16,637 nucleotides of DNA from TMED27 sp964351195 (GTDB lineage: Bacteria > Pseudomonadota > Alphaproteobacteria > Micavibrionales > Micavibrionaceae): NCBI GenBank assembly GCA_964351195.1, contig CAYGNI010000040.1, positions 1-16,637 on the forward strand, read 5' to 3'. The notes beneath the pieces are model-generated. The model was given only the letters and a program-made list of their open reading frames with translations, was not told the DNA's origin and made no database searches. How positions within the stretch are numbered: position 1 is the first letter of the stretch; the number at the start of each line of letters is the position of its first letter. The position numbers and the translations under genes are program-made. Shown here piece by piece: positions 6,648 to 14,815 of the stretch.

Positions 6648-7831
6648 CTGAGCCTCACAGTCACTGTGGCTTGGGCGGCGATGCCTTCTTTGCGGCCGGT
6701 GAAGCCTAGCTGTTCTGTGGTTGTAGCTTTGATGTTGATGCGTGCGGGATCGGTTTTTGTGATGTCGGTAATTCTGGCTTTCATTGTGGCGGTGTATGGG
6801 GCGATTTTAGGTTCTTCACAAATCAGAGTTAGGTCGATGTTATTGATTGCGCCGCCTTTGGCGCGCAGCATTTCTAGTGCTTTTTCGAGAAAAATGGCGC
6901 TGTCCATGTCTTTGAAAGTATTGTCGGATGGCGGAAAATGCTGTCCGATATCGCCTTCGCCAATTGCACCCAGTAGGGCGTCAGTGATGGTGTGCAGGCC
7001 GACATCCGCGTCGGAATGGCCTTTGAGTTTGTTTGTGTGAGGAATGTCTATGCCGCACAGGCGGGCGGGGCCTTTGGAGTCCGGATCGAAGGCGTGAACG
7101 TCAAAGCCGCTGCCTGTACGGATGTCAGTATATTCAGATTGTAAGATCTTTTCGGCCATGTCCATGTCGCCTAGATGCGTGATTTTGATGTTTGTTTTAT
7201 ATCCGGGAATGATTTTTACAGGAATATTCAGAGCGCTGACAAGGGACGTGTCATCGGTAGGGGCGTTTTCGGGGGTTGCGCTTTCGTGAGCCTTGAGGAG
7301 GTCGCCGTAGCGGAAGCCTTGGGGGGTTTGGAGTTCCCAGAGGTTTTCGCGCTCTATAATAGGACCGCAATCGTGGTTTTCTGCTTTTCGGAGTGTGCCA
7401 GACACCGGGCAGGCGAGTGTTGCAGCGCGGTTTTCTTTCAGAGCGTCAATGAGTGCGGTGATTTCGGCCTTTGAGATTAAGGGGCGAGCGGCATCGTGGA
7501 TCAGGATTATATCTTCATTTTTTACATTAGAAATTGATTTTAATGCATTGTAAACACTTATATTTCTTTCTTTTCCACCTGTGATTGGTGGTTCAAGGTT
7601 GAGGCCACCGAGTGCATCATGATACCAATCTGCGTGGTCAGAATTAATGATGCATCGGATCGTCTTGATTAAGTGAATGTCCAAAAAAGCTTTTATAGCG
7701 TGGGTTATAACAGGTTTGCCAGCCAGGCATTGGTATTGTTTAGGCGGTTCATCTGCGCCTTTTTTGAGCCGTGCGCCTGAACCGGCGGCGGCAATTAAAA
7801 CATGTATATCTGGCGGGTTTTCTTGATTCAT
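6644..7831 (-). CDS. ispDF: Bifunctional MEP-pathway enzyme IspD-IspF
   Basis: A fused enzyme for two steps of non-mevalonate isoprenoid synthesis. It has MEP cytidylyltransferase (IspD, about residues 1-225) and 2-C-methyl-D-erythritol 2,4-cyclodiphosphate synthase (IspF, about 237-395) domains. IspD shows IAAAGSGARL, then PPKQYQCLAGKPV, with HDAARPLIS and LQTPQGFRYG. IspF shows the metal motif DVHAF (Asp244, His246), GHSDADVGLHTITDALLGA and GDIGQHFPPSD. The IspE gene is not in the window; such fusions often go with IspE being encoded elsewhere. I chose ATG 7831 because it gives a usual short IspD N-terminus and leaves 58 bases for a divergent promoter region. An in-frame ATG at 7864 would add 11 residues. 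Neither start has a good Shine-Dalgarno site. It leads the pgpA-pncC-glycosyltransferase unit. Confidence 0.95.
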   Translation of the reverse strand: MNQENPPDIHVLIAAAGSGARLKKGADEPPKQYQCLAGKPVITHAIKAFLDIHLIKTIRCIINSDHADWYHDALGGLNLEPPITGGKERNISVYNALKSISNVKNEDIILIHDAARPLISKAEITALIDALKENRAATLACPVSGTLRKAENHDCGPIIERENLWELQTPQGFRYGDLLKAHESATPENAPTDDTSLVSALNIPVKIIPGYKTNIKITHLGDMDMAEKILQSEYTDIRTGSGFDVHAFDPDSKGPARLCGIDIPHTNKLKGHSDADVGLHTITDALLGAIGEGDIGQHFPPSDNTFKDMDSAIFLEKALEMLRAKGGAINNIDLTLICEEPKIAPYTATMKARITDITKTDPARINIKATTTEQLGFTGRKEGIAAQATVTVRLR

Positions 7832-7889
7832 AAGCGTTAAGGGTATAAAACCTTCTGTTAGCATAACTTATAGCGATATCAGGACAGCT
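7832..7889. promoter_or_regulatory. Divergent ispDF / ntrY intergenic region
   Basis: These 58 AT-rich bases must hold promoters for both directions if neither gene is read from further away. Several -10-like elements exist (TATAAA near 7843, TTATAG near 7868), but I cannot pair either with a convincing -35 box. I see no operator palindrome or sigma-54 GG-N10-GC element. AGGA at 7881-7884, 5 bases before TTG 7890, is the likely ntrY ribosome binding site. Confidence 0.4.
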
Positions 7890-10187
7890 TTGATAAGGAA
7901 AGATTTAAAATTTACGCGCGGGATTTTGGAATATCTGCCGTCTTTGTCAGGTGGATATTCAAAAGGCGCATCTTATCTGCAAAAGCGTTCTGCTTTTTCG
8001 TGGCAGAATGTGCTTGCTGTTGTTTTGATTGTCTCCACATTTGTCAGCGGATTTGCGACCTATAAAGCTCTGAATCAAGCGATGCCGTATGGGAATAATC
8101 CTGAGCTTGTTGTGCGGCTTTTGACGCTTGATCTGGTGTTGTTGCTGGCCCTTGTCGCGCTGATTGCACGTCGCATAGTGGGGCTATGGAGCGGTCGAAA
8201 ACGTAAGCTGGCAGGATCACATTTGCACGTACGCCTAGTTTATATTTTCAGCGTTATGGCAGCGGTTCCCGCGATTTTGATGACCGTGTTTTCGGTGTTC
8301 TTCTTTCATTACGGGATTCAGACATGGTTTAGCCAGCGCGTGCAGACGGCTGTGGGGGAATCTCAGGCGGTGGCCGAAGCGTATTTGGAGGAACACCGGC
8401 AGGTGATCCGGGCTGATACGCTTGCGATGGCGAATGATATTGACCGTCAAGCTGGCATGTTTATGACCAACCAGACGGCATTTGAAAAGGCGATTGAAAC
8501 GCAGTCTATTTTGCGGAATTTGTCCGAGGCGATTGTGTTTGATTCCACAGGAAGGGTTTTAGCGCGCTCTGGTCTGACGTTTTCATTGGAATTCGAGGAG
8601 ATTCCAACTTTTGCGATGGATCAGGCGCAAGACGGTGAAGTGGCGGTGATGACGGGCAGCAATGACGACCGTGTGCGTGCGTTGATCCAACTTAATAACT
8701 TCATTGATGCGTATCTGTTTGTAGGGCGGATGGTTGACCCGCAGGTGCTATCGCATTTGCAAGCGACGCGTCAGGCTTCGGAAGATTACCAGAATTTGAA
8801 AATACGTTCCTCGCAATTGCAAATTATGGTGACGATGATCTTTATCGTGATTGGTTTACTTTTGATGCTGGCGGCGATTTGGCTGGGGTTTGTGTTGGCG
8901 CGGCAATTGGTCAGTCCAATTTCGGATATTATCAAAACGTCGGATCGCTTGCGTGCGGGTGATTTGAGTGCGCGCGCACAGGAATCGGGGACGATCGAGG
9001 AATTTGATTATCTGGCGCGCTCGTTCAACCGTATGACCAAGCAGATCGAAGAACAGCAAAATGAGCTTTTGAATGCCAATAGGTTGTTGGATCGCCGAAG
9101 ACGCTTTACCGAAACCGTTTTAACCGGTGTGACGTCCGGGATTATGGGCGTTGATGCGAAGGGACGTGTGAACCTTGTGAACAGCTCCGCGCAGCGGCTT
9201 TTAGGTGTTCAGGAGAAGGATTTTGTCGGTAAGTGGGTCAAGAAGGTTGCGCCGGAGTTTGATACGCTTTTGGAAGAGGCGCATGCGCGCCCTGATAAGA
9301 TTACGCAGGCCGAAATTCCAGTTATGCAAAAAGATGGCACGCGACTTGTATTCTTAGTGCGGATCGCGATTGAGCTCATTGATGATGAAGAGGTTGGGGC
9401 GATTATCACCTTTGATGACATTACAGATCTGCAGTCGGCGCAACGCAAGGCGGCTTGGGCGGATGTGGCGCGACGGATTGCGCATGAGATTAAGAATCCT
9501 TTGACGCCTATTCAGCTCTCGGCGGAACGTTTGAAGCGGAAATATCTTTCCCAAATTACTCAGGACCCGCAGACATTCTCGGAATGCACCGATACGATTA
9601 TCAAACATGTTGAGGATATCGGGCGTATGGTGAGCGAGTTTTCATCCTTTGCGCGTATGCCGGAACCGATTTTGAAATCCGAAAAGCTGTATGATGTCGT
9701 AAAAGATGTTGTTACGCTGCATAAGCAAGCGCATCCGGGTATTGATTTCGATGTTACAGGGTTTGAGGGTGAGAATTATCCCGTGCAGATTGACGCGCAG
9801 CAGATGCGTCAAGCTTTGACGAATCTGATTCAAAATGCGGTGGATTCTATCGCGACCAAGTTGGATGAGGCAGGTTTCAACGGGCAGGTGCATATTATGG
9901 CTGTACGCTATGGCAGCGATGAGATTGCCGTGGTTGTTCAGGATAACGGGCCGGGTTTGCCGAAAGATGAGGCACCTTCGCGCTTGACCGAGCCGTATGT
10001 TACGCACAAGCTTAAAGGGACTGGTTTAGGGTTAGCAATTGTGAAAAAGATTATGGAAGACCATAATGGTGATGTTATTTTAGGGGTTCCGGACTGGTTG
10101 CGCGATCATGAAGATTGGAAAGATCTGGGTGGGGCGAATGTGTCTTTGGTTCTGCGTCTGGATCATCCAGCGGCGCGGGCGGCGTAA
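7890..10187 (+). CDS. ntrY: NtrY-type membrane sensor histidine kinase
   Basis: A 765-residue kinase of normal NtrY length. The N-terminus has three membrane spans (about 39-58, 73-93, 116-139) and a periplasmic domain (about 140-309). A fourth span (about 310-335) leads to a HAMP linker (RQLVSPISDIIKTSDRLRAG), a PAS domain (about 400-510), the HisKA H-box ARRIAHEIKNPLTP (phospho-acceptor His532) and HATPase_c. The ATPase part shows NLIQNAVDS (N box), VQDNGPGLP (G1) and KGTGLGLAIV (G2). It should phosphorylate the adjacent NtrX; in alphaproteobacteria NtrYX responds to nitrogen, redox or envelope state. The start is TTG 7890 with AGGA 5 bases upstream. No in-frame ATG occurs before residue 65, inside the first loop, so TTG is needed for the first membrane span. 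The ntrBC pair that often precedes it is absent. Confidence 0.95.
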   Translation: MIRKDLKFTRGILEYLPSLSGGYSKGASYLQKRSAFSWQNVLAVVLIVSTFVSGFATYKALNQAMPYGNNPELVVRLLTLDLVLLLALVALIARRIVGLWSGRKRKLAGSHLHVRLVYIFSVMAAVPAILMTVFSVFFFHYGIQTWFSQRVQTAVGESQAVAEAYLEEHRQVIRADTLAMANDIDRQAGMFMTNQTAFEKAIETQSILRNLSEAIVFDSTGRVLARSGLTFSLEFEEIPTFAMDQAQDGEVAVMTGSNDDRVRALIQLNNFIDAYLFVGRMVDPQVLSHLQATRQASEDYQNLKIRSSQLQIMVTMIFIVIGLLLMLAAIWLGFVLARQLVSPISDIIKTSDRLRAGDLSARAQESGTIEEFDYLARSFNRMTKQIEEQQNELLNANRLLDRRRRFTETVLTGVTSGIMGVDAKGRVNLVNSSAQRLLGVQEKDFVGKWVKKVAPEFDTLLEEAHARPDKITQAEIPVMQKDGTRLVFLVRIAIELIDDEEVGAIITFDDITDLQSAQRKAAWADVARRIAHEIKNPLTPIQLSAERLKRKYLSQITQDPQTFSECTDTIIKHVEDIGRMVSEFSSFARMPEPILKSEKLYDVVKDVVTLHKQAHPGIDFDVTGFEGENYPVQIDAQQMRQALTNLIQNAVDSIATKLDEAGFNGQVHIMAVRYGSDEIAVVVQDNGPGLPKDEAPSRLTEPYVTHKLKGTGLGLAIVKKIMEDHNGDVILGVPDWLRDHEDWKDLGGANVSLVLRLDHPAARAA

Positions 10188-10205
10188 AGGGTTTCAATAG
10201 AGTTT

Positions 10206-11615
10206 ATGCAGTATAATATTCTAATTGTTGATGATGAAGCGGATATCCGAAATCTGGTGAAGGGGATTTTGGAGGATGAGGGATATCATATTTGCGTCGC
10301 AAAAAATTCTGATGAGGCGTATCAAACGCTTCAGGATCAGAGTATTCATTTAATTATTCTCGATATCTGGCTTCAGGGTAGTAAGCATGACGGTCTGGAA
10401 ATTTTGGATCAGGTCACGCAGCAGCATTCACATATTCCGGTGATTATGATCAGCGGTCACGGTACGATTGAAACGGCCGTTGCGGCAATTAAGCAGGGAG
10501 CGTATGACTTCATTGAAAAGCCCTTTAAATCCGATAGGCTGCTCCTTATGGTACGGCGCGGGCTGGAGGCTGCGGCGTTAAAGCGTGAGAATAGGGCGCT
10601 TAAGAAACAGGCAGAAAAGCCGGTTGAGCTTGTTGGGGATTCCGCGTTTATCAAGAATTTGAAAGATGTTTTGAAACGGGTTTCTGCGACGAATAGCCGT
10701 GTTTTGCTGAGCGGTGAGGCCGGGACCGGTAAAGGTACGATTGGACGGTATATTCACCAGCATTCTGAGCGGGCGGAGCATCCGTTCCTGATTTTGAATT
10801 GCTCAACCGTTGGCGCGGCGCGTATTGATGCGGAGCTGTTTGGTGAGGGCGATACGCCGGGGGCTTTGGAGGCTGCGGATAAGGGTACGTTGATGCTCGA
10901 TGAATTTTCCGAAATTCCGCTTGAGGCGCAAGGTAAGCTGTTGCGGGTGCTGCAGGACGGTAAGTTTAAGCGTATTGATGGGAATTCCGATATTGACGTT
11001 GATGTGCGGATTTTTGCTTCCAGCAATAAGGATTTGCAGAAATGTGTGGAAGAGGGCGGATTGCGTGAGGATCTGTATTATCGTTTGAACGTTGTGCCGA
11101 TTGAGGTTGCGCCATTGCGCGCGCGCGCGGTGGATGTGAAGGCGTTTGTGGTGCATTTTCTGGAGGCGATGTGTGCGGAGGCGGGTTTGCCGCAAAAGCA
11201 CTTTTCCGATGAGGCTTTGAGGATTTTATCCCAGCATAAATGGCCGGGCAATATTCGTCAGCTTAAGAATGTTTTAGAGTGGGTGATGATTTTTCATGGA
11301 GGATCAGAGGTCACATCTTTTGAAGTTAAGCATTTGCCGCCTGAATTCGGGGGTGAGGATTTGGGTGGAAACCTGCATTCCATAGCACCGCTGGTTCAAT
11401 CGGTGTCTTCGGATATGATGGAGCTATCTTTGCGTGAAGCGCGTGAGGCGTTTGAGCGGGCTTATTTGTTCTCCCAAGTTGATCGTTTTGATGGCAATAT
11501 ATCGAAGACGGCGCAATTCATCGGCATGGAAAGATCGGCGTTGCACCGTAAGCTCAAGTCTTTACAAGTGAGTGAGGACGAGGGCGAATATGAATTGAAA
11601 GAAAAAAGGGCATAG
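10206..11615 (+). CDS. ntrX: NtrX-type response regulator (AAA+, Fis-type HTH)
   Basis: A 469-residue regulator paired with NtrY. The receiver domain (1-120) has acidic residues in VDDEAD, phospho-acceptor Asp53 in ILDIWL, and the conserved Lys in FIEKPF. The AAA+ domain has Walker A GEAGTGKG (170-177, Lys176) and Walker B LMLDEF (Asp232-Glu233). The C-terminal Fis-like helix-turn-helix reads NISKTAQFIGMERSALHRKL. The GAFTGA loop that contacts sigma-54 is missing: the stretch after AELFG reads EGDTPGALEAADKG. As I recall, NtrX proteins usually lack this loop, so it is unlikely to be a classical sigma-54 activator. The ATG at 10206 lies 18 bases after ntrY with only a weak ribosome site. It is co-transcribed with ntrY and trkA. 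Confidence 0.95.
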   Translation: MQYNILIVDDEADIRNLVKGILEDEGYHICVAKNSDEAYQTLQDQSIHLIILDIWLQGSKHDGLEILDQVTQQHSHIPVIMISGHGTIETAVAAIKQGAYDFIEKPFKSDRLLLMVRRGLEAAALKRENRALKKQAEKPVELVGDSAFIKNLKDVLKRVSATNSRVLLSGEAGTGKGTIGRYIHQHSERAEHPFLILNCSTVGAARIDAELFGEGDTPGALEAADKGTLMLDEFSEIPLEAQGKLLRVLQDGKFKRIDGNSDIDVDVRIFASSNKDLQKCVEEGGLREDLYYRLNVVPIEVAPLRARAVDVKAFVVHFLEAMCAEAGLPQKHFSDEALRILSQHKWPGNIRQLKNVLEWVMIFHGGSEVTSFEVKHLPPEFGGEDLGGNLHSIAPLVQSVSSDMMELSLREAREAFERAYLFSQVDRFDGNISKTAQFIGMERSALHRKLKSLQVSEDEGEYELKEKRA

Positions 11616-11618
11616 GAA

Positions 11619-12995
11619 ATGCGGGTTATTATTTGTGGGGCCGGTCAGGTTGGTTATAACATTGCGTCGTACCTGGCGCGTGAAGAAAATGATGTAACTG
11701 TGGTCGACAATAATCCGCCATTGATAGCCAAGATTAATGATGATCTGGATGTGAATGCGATTGTCGGGCATGCGTCCAATCCGGATGTTCTTGATGCGGC
11801 GGGGGCGCGTGATGCGGATATGATCGTAGCGGTAACCCAAAGTGATGAAATCAATATGGTGGCCTGCCAGATCGGACACTCGCTGTTTGGGATTCCCAAG
11901 AAAATTGCACGAATTCGTGAGCAGGCTTATTTACAGCCGGCGTGGTCGAATTTGTTTAGCCGCGCACATATGCCGATTGATGTGATTATTTCGCCGGAGG
12001 TCATTATCGCCAATGACATTTACCAACGGCTTTCCGTGCCCGGTACGACATATGTGACGGAAATGGCCGAAGGGAAGGCGCATTTGATTGGTGTTATATG
12101 TGAGGATGATTGTCCGGTTGTGAATACGCCGCTTAATCAGCTCACGAATTTGTTTCCTGATCTGTCTTTCCGTGTGCTGGCGATTTTGCGCGATAATAAG
12201 CCAATTATTCCCGATGATACTGATGACCTGCGCGTCGGGGATGAGGTGTTCTTTATCGTCGATACAGATCATCTTAAACGCACGATGGCAGCCTTTGGCC
12301 ACGAGGAGCGAGAGGCGCGGCGCATTGTTGTGGCCGGGGGCGGGAATATTGGCTACGGGCTTGTCAAGCTTTTGAAGGAGCGCCAGCCGGGGGTGAGTAT
12401 CAAGATTATTGAGCATAACGAGAGCCGTGCGGCTTTCCTGAGTGAGCATTTGGCGAATACAATTATTTTTAATGGGAGTAGCCTCGATAAAGCGATTTTG
12501 AAGGAGGCTGCGATCGAAGATACGGAAACATTTGTTGCCGTCACCAATGATGATGAGAGTAATATTCTCGGCTCGTTGCTGGCGAAGCAATATGGATGTG
12601 ACCGAGTTATTACGCTGGTTAATAATGATGTTTATTCTTCTTTAGTAGGGCCGTTAGGTGTGGATGCTATTGTTTCGCCGCGCTCGACGATTGTGGCGAC
12701 GATTATGCAGCATGTGCGCCGTGGGCGCATTCGTGGGCTATATAATCTGCGGGACGGGTTTGCCGAGATTATTGAAGCGGAGGTGTCTGATACATCCTCT
12801 GTTGTCAACACGACGATTGAAGAGATGGATTTCCCGCATGAGGTTTTGGTGGGCGCTATCATCCGCGATGAAGAGATTTTGATGCCGGCGCCGAATTTTG
12901 TTATTCGCGCAGGGGATATTGTGATTGTACTGGCTTCACGCGCGCAGGCGCAGAACGTTGAGAAGATGTTCTCCGTTCAAGTGGATCTGTTCTAG
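11619..12995 (+). CDS. trkA: Trk potassium uptake regulatory subunit TrkA
   Basis: A 458-residue cytoplasmic protein with the duplicated RCK layout: NAD(H)-binding TrkA-N (CGAGQVGYNIA, glycines from residue 7), TrkA-C (about 140-225), a second TrkA-N (VVAGGGNIGYGLVKLL, about 237-252) and a second TrkA-C (about 370-455). Two RCK units on one chain are typical of Gram-negative TrkA, which gates the TrkH/TrkG K+ channel. No trkH lies in this window. The ATG at 11619 is 3 bases after the ntrX stop, with AAGGG about 8 bases upstream. Its place after ntrX is a conserved alphaproteobacterial arrangement as I recall it, suggesting shared transcription with nitrogen/redox signalling. Confidence 0.96.
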   Translation: MRVIICGAGQVGYNIASYLAREENDVTVVDNNPPLIAKINDDLDVNAIVGHASNPDVLDAAGARDADMIVAVTQSDEINMVACQIGHSLFGIPKKIARIREQAYLQPAWSNLFSRAHMPIDVIISPEVIIANDIYQRLSVPGTTYVTEMAEGKAHLIGVICEDDCPVVNTPLNQLTNLFPDLSFRVLAILRDNKPIIPDDTDDLRVGDEVFFIVDTDHLKRTMAAFGHEEREARRIVVAGGGNIGYGLVKLLKERQPGVSIKIIEHNESRAAFLSEHLANTIIFNGSSLDKAILKEAAIEDTETFVAVTNDDESNILGSLLAKQYGCDRVITLVNNDVYSSLVGPLGVDAIVSPRSTIVATIMQHVRRGRIRGLYNLRDGFAEIIEAEVSDTSSVVNTTIEEMDFPHEVLVGAIIRDEEILMPAPNFVIRAGDIVIVLASRAQAQNVEKMFSVQVDLF

Positions 12996-12998
12996 CTT

Positions 12999-13796
12999 AT
13001 GAAACTTGGTGTTTTCGATTCAGGGCTTGGTGGGATTTTGATTGCCAAAGCCATCCGTGATGCTTTTCCTGATTTGGATATGGTTTATATGGGCGATACG
13101 CTGCATTTACCTTATGGGAACCGTTCGGAGGCGGCGATTTATGTGTATACGAAAGCGTGCATGGATTTTTTGTTTGAACAAGATTGCGCGCTGATCATTG
13201 TGGCTTGCAACACGGCGAGTGCGTCCGCTTTGCGGCGTTTGCAGCAAGAGTATCTTGTGCAGGCGCATCCTGAGCGGCGCATTTTGGGTGTTGTCGTGCC
13301 GACGATTGAGGAGGCTCTGGACTACGGGTATCGTAATATCGGCTTGATAGGAACGAATTACACGGTGTCTTCGGGCGTTTACGAAGAGGAGCTGAGCAAG
13401 ATTAATCCTGATATTTCTTTTCATAGTATACGTACGCCTTTGCTGGTGCCGTTGATTGAGCATCATGGTGAGCCTTGGGTTGATGCTGTTTTGGAGTCGT
13501 ATTTGGCGCCGATGGTGGAGCAGGGGATTGATGCGCTGCTTTTGGGGTGTACGCATTATGTGCATTTGAAGGAGCGGATTCGCAATCGTTATGATTTTGA
13601 CGTTCTTTCACAAGATGAAATTGTGCCCAGAAAGCTTAATCAATATCTTAAAAAACACTCGGAATTATCTGATAAAATTAGCAAAAATAGATTTATTGAT
13701 TTTTATGTGAGTGACGTGACGCCGGGTTATGCTTCCCATGCGTCGATGCTTTTTGGTAGAGATATAGAGTTGAAACAGGTGGAGAGTTTTAAATGA
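12999..13796 (+). CDS. murI: Glutamate racemase
   Basis: Cytoplasmic racemase that interconverts L- and D-glutamate to supply D-Glu for peptidoglycan. The 265 residues are typical. Motifs are GVFDSGLGG (4-12), GDTLHLPYG (32-40), the first catalytic cysteine in VACNTASA (Cys70), and the second in LLGCTHY (Cys184). The two-base cofactor-free mechanism is therefore intact. The ATG at 12999 is only 3 bases after the trkA stop and has no clear Shine-Dalgarno site, so translation may be coupled. Its TGA overlaps the next gene's ATG (ATGA). The 3' part, about 13620-13720, is more A/T-rich than the rest. Confidence 0.96.
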   Translation: MKLGVFDSGLGGILIAKAIRDAFPDLDMVYMGDTLHLPYGNRSEAAIYVYTKACMDFLFEQDCALIIVACNTASASALRRLQQEYLVQAHPERRILGVVVPTIEEALDYGYRNIGLIGTNYTVSSGVYEEELSKINPDISFHSIRTPLLVPLIEHHGEPWVDAVLESYLAPMVEQGIDALLLGCTHYVHLKERIRNRYDFDVLSQDEIVPRKLNQYLKKHSELSDKISKNRFIDFYVSDVTPGYASHASMLFGRDIELKQVESFK

Positions 13797-14473
13797 GTGT
13801 GCAATTGCCAAAAGCGGTGTTTTGGGATTGGGATGGGACTTTGGTCGACAGTTTTGCGTTTTTGCACGGGGCGCATAACCATGTGCGCGGGAAGTTCGGT
13901 ATGGAGGCTTTTACGCTCCAGGTGTTTTCTAATTATTTCGGGCAGCCGCGTGAGAAGCTCTATACGGAGATTTACGGCGCGGAGCGCATTGAAGAAGCCA
14001 AGGGGCATTTTGAGGCTTATGTTTTGGCCAATCATCACAAGATCCAGCCAATTGACGGTGCGCGAGAAGCCTTGGAGGCTTTGAAGGAGCGCGGTGTGCC
14101 GATGGGGGTTGTGACCAACAAAAAGGGCTCTTTGGTGCGTAAAGAGATTGATAACCATGGTTTTGGAGATTATTTCATCAGTGTTGTTGGAGCAGGGGAG
14201 GCTCCGGCGGACAAGCCTTCGGCGGCACCGTTATTGATGGCACTTGAACAATCGGGCTTGGAAATTGAACCAAAAGACATTTGGTATGTTGGTGATACTG
14301 AAAGTGATCTGGCCTGTGCGCACGCCGCGGGGGTGCCGTGCGTGTTTATAGAAGATCCGGACATTCATCATGGTTTGATAGCGGAATATCAGCCTTTTAT
14401 GATGTTTAACAATTGTAGATGTTTTGCTGATTTTCTATTGCAAAGTGACTTGAAATCTCTACAACAAGCATAG
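13793..14473 (+). CDS. HAD-superfamily phosphatase, Gph/phosphoglycolate-phosphatase-like
   Basis: A 226-residue HAD hydrolase with a helical cap. Motif I is FWDWDGTLVDS (nucleophile Asp12, acid/base Asp14), motif II is VVTNK, the motif III lysine lies in DKPSAAPLL, and motif IV is VGDTESDLACA. All catalytic residues are present. The family includes phosphoglycolate phosphatase and MupP (MurNAc-6-phosphate phosphatase), and sequence alone does not separate them. The ATG overlaps the murI TGA (ATGA), with GGAG at 13781-13784 as ribosome site 8 bases upstream. Translation is therefore coupled to a peptidoglycan precursor gene, which makes a cell-wall substrate worth considering. The last 30 residues carry a less usual segment, FMMFNNCRCFADF. 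Confidence 0.88.
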   Translation: MSVQLPKAVFWDWDGTLVDSFAFLHGAHNHVRGKFGMEAFTLQVFSNYFGQPREKLYTEIYGAERIEEAKGHFEAYVLANHHKIQPIDGAREALEALKERGVPMGVVTNKKGSLVRKEIDNHGFGDYFISVVGAGEAPADKPSAAPLLMALEQSGLEIEPKDIWYVGDTESDLACAHAAGVPCVFIEDPDIHHGLIAEYQPFMMFNNCRCFADFLLQSDLKSLQQA

Positions 14474-14481
14474 GGTATGTA

Positions 14482-14509
14482 CTTCATTGTGCATGTTTAG
14501 ACATAAAAT
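14482..14509 (+). promoter_or_regulatory. Candidate sigma-70-type promoter for hfq
   Basis: The 54-base gap between the HAD gene and hfq holds a good -10 match TAAAAT (14504-14509) and a modest -35-like CTTCAT (14482-14487), with a 16-base spacer. AAGG at 14514-14517 lies 10 bases before the hfq ATG. The weak -35 means this is only a candidate. Confidence 0.35.
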
Positions 14510-14527
14510 AAATAAGGCGAATAAGCG

Positions 14528-14800
14528 ATGAGCGAGAAATTTCAAAGTGTGCAGGATGTTTTCTTAAATAAAATCCGTAAGGAAAAAATGTCTGTTACGG
14601 TGTTTTTGATTAACGGGGTGAAATTGCAAGGTGTGGTCACGTGGTTTGATAATTTTTCAATGTTGCTCAAGCGTGAATCCCATGTCCAACTTGTTTATAA
14701 ACACGCTATTTCCACGATCATGCCGGGCGGTCCTTTGAATCTCTATGATGATGAAGAGGGCGGTGCTTCTGAAGGTGCTAAGGAAGAGCCGGCTGAATAA
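14528..14800 (+). CDS. hfq: RNA chaperone Hfq
   Basis: A 90-residue Sm-like hexameric chaperone that pairs small RNAs with mRNAs. The core (about 6-68) shows VQDVFLNKIRKEK, then VTVFLINGVKLQGVV, WFDNFSMLLK and YKHAISTIMP. Proximal-face uridine-binding residues are kept (Gln9, Asp10, Phe43, Tyr57, Lys58, His59 by alignment with the E. coli pattern). The rim patch reads RKEK rather than the E. coli RRER, so it is still basic but with a single Arg. The tail is acidic (DDEEGG onward). The hfq-hflX pairing is widely conserved. The hflX gene starts 15 bases downstream. Confidence 0.98.
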   Translation: MSEKFQSVQDVFLNKIRKEKMSVTVFLINGVKLQGVVTWFDNFSMLLKRESHVQLVYKHAISTIMPGGPLNLYDDEEGGASEGAKEEPAE

Positions 14801-14815
14801 CAGCATTTTCCATTC

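Noticed and set aside
11117..11129. Alternating GC tract (possible Z-DNA)
   Set aside because: It encodes the Leu-Arg-Ala-Arg-Ala stretch of the NtrX AAA+ domain and is only 13 bases; codon choice explains it.
11931..12590. 219-codon open frame antisense to trkA
   Set aside because: It lies wholly inside trkA and its translation has low-information basic composition and no recognisable domain.
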